A DNA stretch of 64,000 nucleotides from UBA6059 sp964351595 (lineage in GTDB: Bacteria > Bacteroidota > Bacteroidia > Cytophagales > Cyclobacteriaceae), in contig CAYGOT010000011.1 in NCBI GenBank assembly GCA_964351595.1, forward strand, positions 35,337 through 99,336, written 5' to 3'. The notes below the pieces were generated by a model. It was not told the origin of the DNA, made no database searches, and was given only the letters and a program-made list of their open reading frames with translations. This document shows positions 33,757 through 42,825 of this stretch, piece after piece. The position numbers were made by a program, and so were the translations under genes. Each line of letters starts with the position of its first letter. Position 1 is the stretch's first letter.

Positions 33757-35913
33757 ATGGGAATATCTAGAAGAAAATTCGTCGTGCGAACGCTCCTTGG
33801 CGGAACCGGAGTAATGTTGGGCGCAGCTTACTTGGGCAGAAACTCGATCAGGCGCTCAATCTATGATATGATGGAGAACCCTGACATGCTCTCTTACATG
33901 GGAGACACCAGCAATCCATTGATGTGGTTTGAGATCACTAATGATAACAAGGTGGTGCTCCACAGCCCAAAGGTCGAAATGGGGCAAGGCAGTTTTACCA
34001 GTATGGTGCAGATGGCCGCTGAGGAACTAGAGATGGAAATCAGCCAAATTTCAATAGTCCATGCGGAAACCGCGACCGGAAATATTGATGGCATGAGTAC
34101 TGGAGGAAGTACTACAACCGCCGGTTTTTGGCAGCCTCTGAGAGAACTAGCTGCCACGATGCGTGAAATGCTAAAAGCGGAAGGCGCTAAAAAACTTGGT
34201 ACTGAAGCAAGCTCCGTAGTAGCAAGTAAAGGCACCATCTCAGCAGGAGGCAAGACACTTACTTATGGTGAAATCGTGGATGGAGTTTCTGACTGGGAAA
34301 TCCCAGAGACACCAGCACTTAAGGATCCGAAAGACTTCAAGTTCATAGGCCAGCCAGTGGCAAGGGTAGACCTAATAGACAAGGTCGTCGGTATCCCAAT
34401 GTTTGGAATGGATGCCACTATGCCGGACATGCTATACGGTGCTGTAGTCCGCCCTGATCGCATTGGAGCAAAATACAAAAGCTCAGACATCAGTAAGGCC
34501 CAAGGTATGCCTGGAGTAATCAAGATTGTTCAGGAGCCTGACTTTGTCGGTGTGGTAGCCACCTCGATTGTAGAAGCGGAGAATGCCAAAAAAGCTATCA
34601 AGGTAGACTGGCAGATTGATCGTAGCTGGCAAACCAAAGACATAGAAGATGCTATACAAGTGGGCAAAGGCGATAAAATGGTCATCCAGAAGGTTGGTGA
34701 TACAGATAGCCAACTTGGAGATAACGCTGAAGGGATCATCACGGCCGAATACCGTTCTCCGATAGGTGCCCATGCGCAGCTTGAGCCTAATGGTGCGCTG
34801 GCACATGTGGAGTCGGACAAGGCCACCATCATCATGTCTACACAGGTGATCCAGTTGACCAGAAGCGAGGTAGCCAAGCGCCTCGGTCTTGATGAAGAAA
34901 AGGTAAACCTGGTACCTACCTACCTCGGTGGTGGTTTCGGTAGGCGCCTGCATACACCCAACGCCGTGCAGGCTGCCGTCCTGGCCAAAGCGGTTGGCAA
35001 ACCTGTGAAGTGCTTCTTCAATCGCAAGGAAGAATTCCAAAAGGACACTTTCCGCCCGCCGACTCATCATCAACTCAAGGCCAAGCTAGATGCCAACGGC
35101 AACATAGAGGCGCTGGAGCACAGCTTCGCATCGGGTGATGTGATGTTCAACGCCGCAATGGTACCAGCCATTGCGGGTACGATACTCGGCGCAGATATAG
35201 GCGCAACGAGAGGAGCGAGAATCCAATATGGAAACATCCCCCATCATAGAGCGGTCTCATGGCATTCAGAATTGCCATTTGCCACGAGTTGGTGGAGAAG
35301 CCTAGGCCTGTTAGCCAACACCTTTGCCATTGAGAGCTTTATGGATGAGTTAGCCATTGGCGCTGGTAAAGATCCTATTCAGTTTAGACTTGATCACATA
35401 CAAGATGACGAAGCGGGTCGCAGGCTCAAGGCAGTCATCGAGAGCGCGCGAGACAAAGCGGGCTATCAGGACACAGCCAATGGCAATAGCGCCATGGGTT
35501 TTGCCTGCTCGACCGATGCAGGCACGCCCTGTGCACACGTGGCAGAAGTCACTGTCAGTGGTAAGGAAATCAAGGTAAATAAGGTCACTTGCACCATTGA
35601 TCCGGGCTATGCCGTCAATCCTGATCAAGTCAAGGCACAGTCAGAGGGGTGCGTCATCATGGGACTGAGCGCCTCGATGTACGAGCGCATGTATGTGGAG
35701 GACGGCCAGCTACGCCCCACTATTTATGGGCCATATAAGATGGCACTCATGCGGGATGCTCCAAAAGAGATTGACGTAGAAATCATCAATGGTACTGGCA
35801 AACCTGGAGCCGTAGGTGAGCCTCCTTTGGGACCTATCGGAGCGGCTATCGCCAATGCTGTATTTAGAATCACAGGTCAAAGGCTTAGAGAGATGCCGCT
35901 GACCCTTGCTTAA
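33757..35913 (+). CDS. molybdopterin-binding subunit of a periplasmic xanthine-oxidase-family hydroxylase (IorB-like)
   Basis: A 718-residue protein with a Tat signal at the N-terminus (SRRKFVVRTLLGGTGVMLG). The body has the molybdopterin motifs of the aldehyde oxidase / xanthine dehydrogenase family in the IorB arrangement: KVEMGQGSFTSMVQMAAEE, STGGSTTTAGFW, YLGGGFGRRLH and, near the end, GEPPLGPIGAAIANAVF, whose Glu is the expected active-site base. Such enzymes hydroxylate N-heterocycles or oxidise aldehydes with water-derived oxygen. The true substrate is unknown. It starts 4 bases after the [2Fe-2S] gene. Confidence 0.9.
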   Translation: MGISRRKFVVRTLLGGTGVMLGAAYLGRNSIRRSIYDMMENPDMLSYMGDTSNPLMWFEITNDNKVVLHSPKVEMGQGSFTSMVQMAAEELEMEISQISIVHAETATGNIDGMSTGGSTTTAGFWQPLRELAATMREMLKAEGAKKLGTEASSVVASKGTISAGGKTLTYGEIVDGVSDWEIPETPALKDPKDFKFIGQPVARVDLIDKVVGIPMFGMDATMPDMLYGAVVRPDRIGAKYKSSDISKAQGMPGVIKIVQEPDFVGVVATSIVEAENAKKAIKVDWQIDRSWQTKDIEDAIQVGKGDKMVIQKVGDTDSQLGDNAEGIITAEYRSPIGAHAQLEPNGALAHVESDKATIIMSTQVIQLTRSEVAKRLGLDEEKVNLVPTYLGGGFGRRLHTPNAVQAAVLAKAVGKPVKCFFNRKEEFQKDTFRPPTHHQLKAKLDANGNIEALEHSFASGDVMFNAAMVPAIAGTILGADIGATRGARIQYGNIPHHRAVSWHSELPFATSWWRSLGLLANTFAIESFMDELAIGAGKDPIQFRLDHIQDDEAGRRLKAVIESARDKAGYQDTANGNSAMGFACSTDAGTPCAHVAEVTVSGKEIKVNKVTCTIDPGYAVNPDQVKAQSEGCVIMGLSASMYERMYVEDGQLRPTIYGPYKMALMRDAPKEIDVEIINGTGKPGAVGEPPLGPIGAAIANAVFRITGQRLREMPLTLA

Positions 35914-35960
35914 TTCATTAACCAAATGTGCCTTTATCAAACAGAGTAAAACTCAATACC

Positions 35961-36998
35961 ATGAAGCAATTCGGAAAAAAGGCTAGTAAAGCACTTATCA
36001 GTCGGTATGAGCAATCTCCCAACTGGCGTGATGGCAAGTTTCAAAATCTGGAAGAAACGACCATGTCCATCAATTTTCAGACCTTACCAAAGTTGCTATA
36101 CAAGCAGTTTTGCGAAAGAAAGGAGCGTGAGCCTAAGCGGCCTATTCCGGTAGTCCCGTTCAATAAGGAGAGCTTCCTTGCACCTTCGGATAAGGCTAAG
36201 GTAATCTGGTACGGTCATTCGGCAGTCTTGATGCGAATGAACAACAAGACCCTATAGATCGACCCCATGCTGGGTCCTAATGCATCACCAATTGCGCCTT
36301 TTGCGACAAAACGCTACTCAGAAAATACCCTCGCATTAATTGATGACTTTCCGACGATCGACTTGCTGCTACTCACACACGACCACTACGATCACCTGGA
36401 TCTGGATAGCTTCAAAAAGCTCCTTCCTAAAGTCGAGAAGTACTTCGTGGCATTAGGCACAGCTCGTCATCTCATCGGCTGGGGGGCCGATGAAAACAAG
36501 ATCACTGAGTTCGACTGGTGGGATGACCAGGAGTTCGAGGATATTGCCATCACCTTCACACCCAGCAGACATTTTTCCGGTAGGGGGCTTACCGATCGTG
36601 CCAAATCACTCTGGGGAGGATGGGTCTTCAAGACAAAAACTGAAGACATCTATTGGAGTGGTGATGGTGGCTATGGGGATCACTTCAGGGAGGTGGGAGA
36701 CAGGCTCGGACCATTCGATTTCGGGATGATGGAGTGTGGGCAGTATGACGAGAACTGGCATCAAATCCACATGTATCCGGAGGAAGCCGTGCAAGCCGCA
36801 CTCGATGCTGGTGTCAAGAAAGCGATGGCGGTGCATTGGGCTGGTTTTGCACTTGCGCAACATAGATGGAAGGATCCTATCGAGCGGTTTGCCGCTGAGG
36901 CCGTGGACAAAAAGCTCAACATCCTGACTCCACAAATTGGAGAGCAGTTTCACTGTGATGACAAAGCTGATTCCCATTGGTGGGAAAAGGTTGAATAA
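35961..36998 (+). pseudogene. metallo-beta-lactamase-fold hydrolase (UlaG/NAPE-PLD-like) interrupted by in-frame TAG
   Basis: From ATG 35961 the frame encodes the N-terminal extension and VIWYGHSAVLMRMNNKTL, then TAG at 36255-36257 (codon 99), and continues in frame with IDPMLGPNASP and the zinc motif LTHDHYDHLD, a later ...PSRHFSGRG and a terminal MAVHWAGFALAQHRW. The family normally reads ...LLIDPM at the stop, so a TTG-to-TAG change is likely. Without the stop this is a ~345-residue hydrolase related to NAPE-hydrolysing phospholipase D and L-ascorbate-6-phosphate lactonase. The ATG at 36267 could start a product that keeps the zinc ligands but lacks the first beta-strands, so some activity is not excluded. 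Sequencing error is the alternative. Confidence 0.75.
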
Positions 36999-37029
36999 GA
37001 ATCCATTGGTTTTAAACCCTCCTGGTGGA

Positions 37030-37049
37030 AGCAACACTCAGATGTTGCT
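37030..37049 (+). terminator. hairpin after the broken hydrolase gene
   Basis: AGCAACA at 37030-37036 pairs with TGTTGCT at 37043-37049 (loop CTCAGA), followed by AAATTTATT instead of a T-run. Weak or non-functional as a terminator. Confidence 0.35.
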
Positions 37050-37097
37050 AAATTTATTATGGTTATATTTAGTATTGGTTTAAAAAAGTTAGGACAA

Positions 37098-37418
37098 ATG
37101 ATCATCTCAACCTCAAAGCATCTCCCCAAGCTCTCTGACTTGTATGAAATATTAAAGGCCGAGTTTCCAACGAAACGAGTACAGCTTGTTCAAGGGCTAG
37201 GGAGCACCCAGACTATCGTCATTCGAAAGTCTGGTTTTGTTGGCGTGCAGATCACGGCGCAAGATGATCAACTAAGGGTCGATGGTACGTTTCCATCGAT
37301 TTTCACCTCGTTTCTTGCTACGCTTGCGCTCTGGATTGGATATTGGACGCCCTTGTATTATTCGTGGATGAGTTTTGAAAAAGAGGTTTCACGCGTTCTT
37401 GTAAATAGATTCAGCTGA
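37098..37418 (+). CDS. hypothetical protein with one membrane segment
   Basis: About 106 residues. The N-terminal part is soluble (LPKLSDLYEILKAEFPTKRVQL then STQTIVIRKSGFVGVQIT) and one hydrophobic helix follows (about 73-93, FTSFLATLALWIGYWTPLYYSW). I chose the ATG at 37098 because an AGGA ribosome-binding motif lies six bases before it; an earlier Met at 37059 exists. No family is recognised. Confidence 0.5.
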   Translation: MIISTSKHLPKLSDLYEILKAEFPTKRVQLVQGLGSTQTIVIRKSGFVGVQITAQDDQLRVDGTFPSIFTSFLATLALWIGYWTPLYYSWMSFEKEVSRVLVNRFS

Positions 37419-37542
37419 GTCCTAAGCGCAGATTTTAATCGCCATGTATTCAGTGCCCAGTCTTGGCACGATGCTTGGGACTGTACCGCTATGTGAAACC
37501 GACGCAAAGGCAGCTTGCCCAAGGGTCATAAACTTTAGCGAT

Positions 37543-37950
37543 ATGAAACGTGCAGCATTAATTATTCTCGTCTTGAGCACCACGCTGGCAGCTCATGCAG
37601 ATCACCCTAACCACCGCAGTAATAGGGGCTATGCCTCAGCCAGGGTATATGCCGATGGCCCTTTCGACATTCAGGTATCGATAGACGGTTATGTTGTTAA
37701 CAGGCGTCCGGGCGAATGGGTCGATCTTGGAAGTTTACCTCCAGGTCGCTACCTGATCGGCGTGAAAGCCTTTGGCCGAAGAGGGGTCAAGCACACTCGT
37801 CAGGTGATCAACATCAGGCCAGGGTATCGTACAGAATATGCAGTCTACACTAACGGTCGCAGAAGTCCACTACTTCTTAGCAGAGCCGCCATGATACCCA
37901 TCAGAAGGCCAGTGAGACATTACCAGAGATCGTACAATGGCAGATATTGA
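37543..37950 (+). CDS. small exported protein with PEGA-like core
   Basis: 135 residues starting MKRAALIILVLSTTLAAHA (signal peptide), then an Arg/Tyr/Gly-rich mature part. The segment FDIQVSIDGYVVNRRPGEWVDLGSLPPGRYLIGVKAFGR reads like a PEGA-type beta domain (strand, D-G, then L-x-P-G-x-Y). The tail is basic (RRPVRHYQRSYNGRY). The open frame begins 33 codons further upstream but that part has no signal character. A good terminator follows. Function unknown. Confidence 0.6.
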   Translation: MKRAALIILVLSTTLAAHADHPNHRSNRGYASARVYADGPFDIQVSIDGYVVNRRPGEWVDLGSLPPGRYLIGVKAFGRRGVKHTRQVINIRPGYRTEYAVYTNGRRSPLLLSRAAMIPIRRPVRHYQRSYNGRY

Positions 37951-37976
37951 TCTTATCAGAATGAATAACTGACGAT

Positions 37977-38004
37977 AAAGGGGCTCTATAAGGAGCCCTT
38001 TTTT
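37977..38004 (+). terminator. intrinsic terminator
   Basis: GGGCTC at 37981-37986 pairs with GAGCCC at 37993-37998, loop TATAAG, then six T (37999-38004); the preceding AAAG extends the stem against the T-run. Confidence 0.88.
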
Positions 38005-38101
38005 ATTGTTCTTGATTATATTCCTCGGCTAATAAAGCATCTCCTAATTATGGGATTTTGAGTTCAAAATGCTTCGTTATTATTTAGACAACATACCCAA
38101 T

Positions 38102-38770
38102 ATGCATAGCAAGAGCTTTGTCATATTCTACTTCCTAATCTCAGTCTGGAGTGCCCCGTTAGTAGCACAAGACCAGTCTTATGTGCTTTTCAATGGTACG
38201 ATCCTCACCCCGGAATACACCTCGTTTTCCAATCCTAAAAGGGGCGTGGCTTATTTCACATTCGACGACCAGTACATTGTAGAATTGCCTTCGGTCAAGT
38301 ACATCCAATACGACACGCTGAGGTATCGGCTAGCTGGACTTTTTAAAGGAAGCATCCAGTATCAAAGCAGGACAACAGATGGCTCAAGAATAGACATCTA
38401 CAGTCAAGAATATAAGAAAACGACCCGGTCACCTTTTAAGAATACTAAAAGCAATAAGGTTGAATATTTCTTCGAAAAAGATGAAGAGCTCTTCAAGCCA
38501 ATCACGTACAACAACCTCAGGTGGGCAATTATCGACGATCCCGAAAGCCTGTCTCATCTCAGAAAAGCCAACAAGTACAGGTGGATACAATTTGCTTCGG
38601 TGGCGCTTGGTACTTTCGCGGCGGTGACCGCCATACAGCAGGAGGACTTTCGATCACCTATCGGTCTCGTATCCATTTCGTTATTGAGTCTTATCCCTGT
38701 GACGCTAGCGCAAAAATCAAAGCGACGGATAGTCTACGAGACGATTGATATCTACAATAGGCCTAGATAG
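38102..38770 (+). CDS. hypothetical exported protein
   Basis: About 222 residues from MHSKSFVIFYFLISVWSAPLVAQ (signal peptide). The central part is beta-rich (RGVAYFTFDDQYIVELPSVKYIQY), and there are two hydrophobic stretches near the C-terminus (WIQFASVALGTFAAVTAI, and LVSISLLSLIPVTLA) that could be membrane helices. A Met 11 residues upstream (38069) is less likely. I do not recognise a family; single-gene unit between two terminator/gap regions. Confidence 0.55.
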   Translation: MHSKSFVIFYFLISVWSAPLVAQDQSYVLFNGTILTPEYTSFSNPKRGVAYFTFDDQYIVELPSVKYIQYDTLRYRLAGLFKGSIQYQSRTTDGSRIDIYSQEYKKTTRSPFKNTKSNKVEYFFEKDEELFKPITYNNLRWAIIDDPESLSHLRKANKYRWIQFASVALGTFAAVTAIQQEDFRSPIGLVSISLLSLIPVTLAQKSKRRIVYETIDIYNRPR

Positions 38771-38910
38771 GCCCTTCAACTCATCCATGTGTGATCAACT
38801 TAGACTCAGGCAGCACAATCCGATTAGCGGTTCTAGCAAGCCGTTAATATCTTATCTGTCTATTGATTAAGTCATGATTTTATCCGTTTTTGCCATTCAA
38901 TTCGCCTCTT

Positions 38911-40452
38911 ATGAAAGCACTTATCTTTCTTCTCTCTGCCATTGCCTTATTCTCCTGTAGTACAGCTCCTGAGCACACAGCGAAAAAATTGAAAATAGCG
39001 GTCATCAAGTATCAACATGAAACGTGCACATTTTGTCCAGGTGGCGATACTGAAATAGCCGATTGGACCAAGCTTGGGCCTCCACTCGGAGGTGAAGCAT
39101 TGCTCTCATCCGGTAACTACATCCGTGGGTTTGTTAATCGGGCAAGAAGCTACCCAGACGTTGAGTTAATTGGCTTAACATCCCCTGACGATGTTTTTGG
39201 CGGTAGCTCCAGAAGCTGGAATAGCAGGGAGAGCTTTGAGCATTTCATGGGCAACATCATCGAAGAGCTCAAGGCTAATATGCCTGTAGAAGGTGTCTAC
39301 CTGGCCTTGCATGGCGCCATGGCTGTGCGAGATATTCCAAAGCCAGAGGCAGAAATAGCTAAACGCGTTCGTGAGGTCGTCGGTCCAGATGTACCCATTG
39401 CCGGCACCTTCGACCTTCATGGCAATGAGGATGGTGATTTCCTCAAGTATGCCAATGGAGCGTTCGTTACAAAGCGGTATCCGCACTACGATTCTTATCT
39501 ACAGGGAGAGCGAGCTGCCTATTTCATTAGAGAAATGATACTAGGAAGGTATACCTCCACTACCGCAAGTCGAAAGCCTCCGGTCATTACGGGTACGGTA
39601 CTACAGTGGACAGGTCAGTCCCCATCTATGGACATCATGGAACGAGCCAGAAGATGGGAAGCTCGCCTGCCTGACGTGTTTGTCAGCGTATTCTACGGTT
39701 TCCCATGGTCGGATGTCCCCGACGTGGGAGCAGCCGTCCATGTGATGACTAATGGTGATCAAAACCTGGCTGACTCTATCGCCAATGACATGGAAGAGTT
39801 CATTTGGCGCGTAAGAGAAGACTTTGCGCTAGGGAAATATCCTATGCCCAAGGAGGCGGTAGCTCAAGCTAAGTCTGCGCTTGCTGCCGGACGTGCACCT
39901 GTCGTACTGGGAGACTATTCCGATAGGCCGGGAGATGCTACATGGATCCTCGACGAGCTGATCAAACAGGACGTGTCGGGAGTACTCTATGGTGCCCTGA
40001 CGGACGCCAATGTGCTGGAGCAGTTAGAAGTATCAGAAGCCCAACCCGGAGACGACTTTGACATGATGGTAGGCGGCTATACTGGCGACCAGGCTGGTGG
40101 GAAGGTGAGAATTCGAGGCAAACTCAAATACTTCGGACCTTTCCGTGGATATGAAAAGACAGCTATCGTAGAGTTTGGAGAAGGCAATGCATTATTCATC
40201 ACTCCCACCTATGAGCAACTACTCTATCCGGAGCAGATGCGGGTCGGAGGCATTAACCCGGATGATTACCAGGTTTTTGTGGTAAAGTCGAGGGTACATT
40301 TTAGAAGAGGTTTTGATGAAACTGGCTATGCCAAAGAAGTGATTGTGGTCGACGCTCCTGGCGACTGGTTTGGTACGATTCGTCTGGATGCCCTGGACGA
40401 TCAATATGCACCGATCGACAAGCTTTACCCATTTGACGGCAGTGTTCAGTAA
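38911..40452 (+). CDS. M81-family metallopeptidase-like lipoprotein (MlrC-like)
   Basis: A 513-residue lipoprotein (signal MKALIFLLSAIALFSC, lipobox LFSC). The body matches the MlrC (microcystin-degradation) family: IKYQHETCTFCPG, YLALHGAMAV, FDLHGNEDGDF (zinc-binding Asp/His) and a C-terminal domain with DYSDRPGDAT and RVHFRRGFDE. MlrC in sphingomonads clears peptide degradation products; relatives are spread through many phyla with unknown substrates. Most family members are cytoplasmic, so the lipoprotein signal is notable. It is the first gene of a probable operon with the DUF2911 and amidohydrolase genes (gaps 32 and 2 bases). Confidence 0.85.
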   Translation: MKALIFLLSAIALFSCSTAPEHTAKKLKIAVIKYQHETCTFCPGGDTEIADWTKLGPPLGGEALLSSGNYIRGFVNRARSYPDVELIGLTSPDDVFGGSSRSWNSRESFEHFMGNIIEELKANMPVEGVYLALHGAMAVRDIPKPEAEIAKRVREVVGPDVPIAGTFDLHGNEDGDFLKYANGAFVTKRYPHYDSYLQGERAAYFIREMILGRYTSTTASRKPPVITGTVLQWTGQSPSMDIMERARRWEARLPDVFVSVFYGFPWSDVPDVGAAVHVMTNGDQNLADSIANDMEEFIWRVREDFALGKYPMPKEAVAQAKSALAAGRAPVVLGDYSDRPGDATWILDELIKQDVSGVLYGALTDANVLEQLEVSEAQPGDDFDMMVGGYTGDQAGGKVRIRGKLKYFGPFRGYEKTAIVEFGEGNALFITPTYEQLLYPEQMRVGGINPDDYQVFVVKSRVHFRRGFDETGYAKEVIVVDAPGDWFGTIRLDALDDQYAPIDKLYPFDGSVQ

Positions 40453-40484
40453 CTTTAAGAAGTTTACAACTAACAAATCGCATC

Positions 40485-41033
40485 ATGAAGAAGAAGGTTT
40501 TTTTAGGGTTTTTAGGATTTTTTGTCATTGTAGTAGGTTTTATGGCCTATTCGGTGCTGACCACCCGGTCACACAGCCCACTGGAAGAAGTAAGCGAATC
40601 GGCTAACGGACTGGATGTTTCCGTGAGTTATTGTCGCCCTTACAAAAAAGGTCGTTTGATATTTGGTGATGAGGCCAATGACGCCCTCGTACCCCATGGT
40701 AAATACTGGAGGCTCGGAGCTAATGACGCTACCGAAATCACTTTTAGCAAACCTGTCACCTTTGGAGGTCAGGCAGTAGATGCCGGGAGCTACAGGATGT
40801 ATGCTGTGCCTAACGCTGATAGCTGGAAAATCACACTTAATTCGGAACTGGGGGAATTTGGCTTTTTTGAGCCCAACTATGATCTTGATGTAGTCAGCGT
40901 AGATGCACCGACGACCGCTACCGGAGGTGAAGTTGAGCAATTTACTATTACGCTCAACCCTACCGGAGCAGGCATGGGTCTCGAGTTTTCATGGGATAAC
41001 ACCAAAGTAGTGGTGCCGATAGCGGCTCAATAG
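40485..41033 (+). CDS. DUF2911-domain protein, membrane anchored
   Basis: A 182-residue protein with an N-terminal anchor (KKVFLGFLGFFVIVVGFMAYSVL). It is followed by the DUF2911 core: VSVSYCRPYKKGRLIFG, LVPHGKYWRLGANDATEI, a FGGQAVDAGSYRMYAVP segment and WKITLN. DUF2911 proteins are common periplasmic proteins in Bacteroidota without known function. It lies between the M81 and amidohydrolase genes in one operon. Confidence 0.82.
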   Translation: MKKKVFLGFLGFFVIVVGFMAYSVLTTRSHSPLEEVSESANGLDVSVSYCRPYKKGRLIFGDEANDALVPHGKYWRLGANDATEITFSKPVTFGGQAVDAGSYRMYAVPNADSWKITLNSELGEFGFFEPNYDLDVVSVDAPTTATGGEVEQFTITLNPTGAGMGLEFSWDNTKVVVPIAAQ

Positions 41034-41035
41034 CA

Positions 41036-42151
41036 TTGAGAGCACTCAAATTAATTGGCTTTATGTTCGGCACACTGGTCTTTTTAGGACTAGTGTACTA
41101 TGTGATCGGCCAGATCCAATATCGACTTAATGTAATGGACGTGGAGGAGTATGAGCCCGTGTCCACGTTGGTCGTACCCGAAAATCTGGTTACACGCGCC
41201 AAGTATCCATTTGTAGATGTCCACAATCATCAGTGGATCATGCCCATCCAGGACCTGGATAAGTTGGTAGCCGAAATGGATGAGCTCAACATGGCCGTGA
41301 TGGTCAACCTGAGTGGCTTCCGAGGCAAAGTACTGGAATGGTCACTGGACAATGTCAAAGAGAACTATGCTAACAGATTCAGCCTGTTTGTCAATATCAA
41401 CTTTGAGTTGGTCGATGATGAGGGCTGGCCGGAAGTCGTCCTCGACCAGATCCAGACCGGTTATGACCTTGGAGCCAGAGGGTTAAAAATCTACAAGGAG
41501 TTTGGTCTCAATGATACTGATAATGAGGGTAACCGACTCCAGGTCAATGATCCACGGTTTGATCCTGTTTGGAAAAAATGTGCAGAGCTCGGCATCCCAA
41601 TACTTGTCCATACTGGTGAGCCTGCTTCTTTCTGGAATCCCAAAGACAAATACAATGAGCGGTGGCTCGAGCTAAAGCAAAAACCTGGGCGCTACCGCTC
41701 GCCTGAAGAGTATCCTCCTTTCGAGGAGATCATGGCAGAGCAGCACGATTTGTTTTACAAGCACCCCAATACGATTTTCATCAATGCGCATCTCGGATGG
41801 TATGGTAATGACCTGGCCAAACTAGGTGCCCTATTGGATACTTTACCTAATGTCTATACTGAAATAGGGGCTGTACTCGCTGAGCTAGGTCGCCAGCCAA
41901 GAACGGCGCGCCAATGGATGATCGACTATCAGGACAGGGTGCTTTTTGGAAAGGACGCTTACAATCAGAAGGAATACCACACCTATTTCAGGGTACTGGA
42001 GACTGCCGATGAGTACTTTGACTACTATCGCAAACGTCACGCCCATTGGAAAATGTACGGTCTGGACTTACCTGATACAGTACTACAGAAGCTATATTAT
42101 AAGAATGCCCTGAAGGTGATCCCTGGGTTGGATGAAAGGTTGTTTGATTAG
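41036..42151 (+). CDS. amidohydrolase-2 (ACMSD-type) family protein, TTG start
   Basis: A 371-residue protein. A single N-terminal membrane anchor (LKLIGFMFGTLVFLGLVYYVIG) precedes a metal-dependent hydrolase barrel: VDVHNHQWIM (H-x-H), LKIYKEFG, PILVHTGEP, INAHLGW and a late LFGKDAYN carrying the usual Asp. The start is the TTG at 41036, two bases after the DUF2911 stop; the next in-frame ATG (41063) would cut the anchor. It probably hydrolyses or decarboxylates a small organic acid or amide outside the inner membrane. Possibly works in sequence with the M81 enzyme (inference). Confidence 0.8.
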   Translation: MRALKLIGFMFGTLVFLGLVYYVIGQIQYRLNVMDVEEYEPVSTLVVPENLVTRAKYPFVDVHNHQWIMPIQDLDKLVAEMDELNMAVMVNLSGFRGKVLEWSLDNVKENYANRFSLFVNINFELVDDEGWPEVVLDQIQTGYDLGARGLKIYKEFGLNDTDNEGNRLQVNDPRFDPVWKKCAELGIPILVHTGEPASFWNPKDKYNERWLELKQKPGRYRSPEEYPPFEEIMAEQHDLFYKHPNTIFINAHLGWYGNDLAKLGALLDTLPNVYTEIGAVLAELGRQPRTARQWMIDYQDRVLFGKDAYNQKEYHTYFRVLETADEYFDYYRKRHAHWKMYGLDLPDTVLQKLYYKNALKVIPGLDERLFD

Positions 42152-42161
42152 AATAATTAGT

Positions 42162-42818
42162 TCAAAAACCCCCAAACCGGATGCTGAAGTTGCCAGACCA
42201 GCTGGTGAGATCATCATCACCCAATGTGGTGAGGTCACTGCCACTCACCCATCGATAAGAGGCGCCAAGTCCAAGCCTGAGTACCTGCGTAATGTTGACT
42301 TCAAGCTCCAGACCCGGCTCCACAACAAAAAAGGCAGATCGCTCGATTGAATACTCACTATCTGAAAAAGTAGCAAAATAGTTCTCATCAGATACCTCTA
42401 CACCACCAGCACCTAGTAGGACGGGTACGCTCAGGTGAATCATTTTCTCCGGTGCAATCATCCCGCCAAGCAACATACCCGCATAGCCACCATAGAGCCG
42501 CAAAGGCTCTATTTGACTTGGTGATGGATTACCATCAAACTCCGCCCTTGTGGCAATACCATAACCCGCCAGGCCAAAGAGGAATCTCCTGTTAACGACT
42601 AATCCGGCTCTTGCACCCAACAGCATCGCTCTGGTGTCGACAAAATCGGTGACCTTGAAATCTATAGCTCCAAACCCGCCCAGATCATTATTGCGGTTGA
42701 GAAGTGATCTGACTTCCGAGACATTTTCCTTATCAACATATCGCTGTGCGTGACTCGACTGTGAAATGCCAAACAAAAAAGTGAGTGCGCTTATTAAGAA
42801 GGTGAATAGGTTCCTCAT
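42162..42818 (-). CDS. outer-membrane beta-barrel protein
   Basis: About 218 residues starting MRNLFTFLISALTFLFGISQSSHAQ (signal peptide), then alternating hydrophobic strands (AMLLGARAGLVVNRRFLFGLAGYG, YGGYAGMLLGGMI, LEVNITQVLRLGLGASYRWV) ending SGNFSIRFGGF with a C-terminal Phe, as usual for outer-membrane barrels. The long upstream extension of the frame (to 42917) overlaps the previous gene and has no signal character. Last gene of the ECF operon. Confidence 0.75.
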   Translation of the reverse strand: MRNLFTFLISALTFLFGISQSSHAQRYVDKENVSEVRSLLNRNNDLGGFGAIDFKVTDFVDTRAMLLGARAGLVVNRRFLFGLAGYGIATRAEFDGNPSPSQIEPLRLYGGYAGMLLGGMIAPEKMIHLSVPVLLGAGGVEVSDENYFATFSDSEYSIERSAFFVVEPGLELEVNITQVLRLGLGASYRWVSGSDLTTLGDDDLTSWSGNFSIRFGGF

Positions 42819-42825
42819 GCCAAAA

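Noticed and set aside
34483..35073. 196-codon antisense frame inside the molybdopterin subunit.
   Set aside because: Shadow of a strongly conserved enzyme; no recognisable domain or start context.
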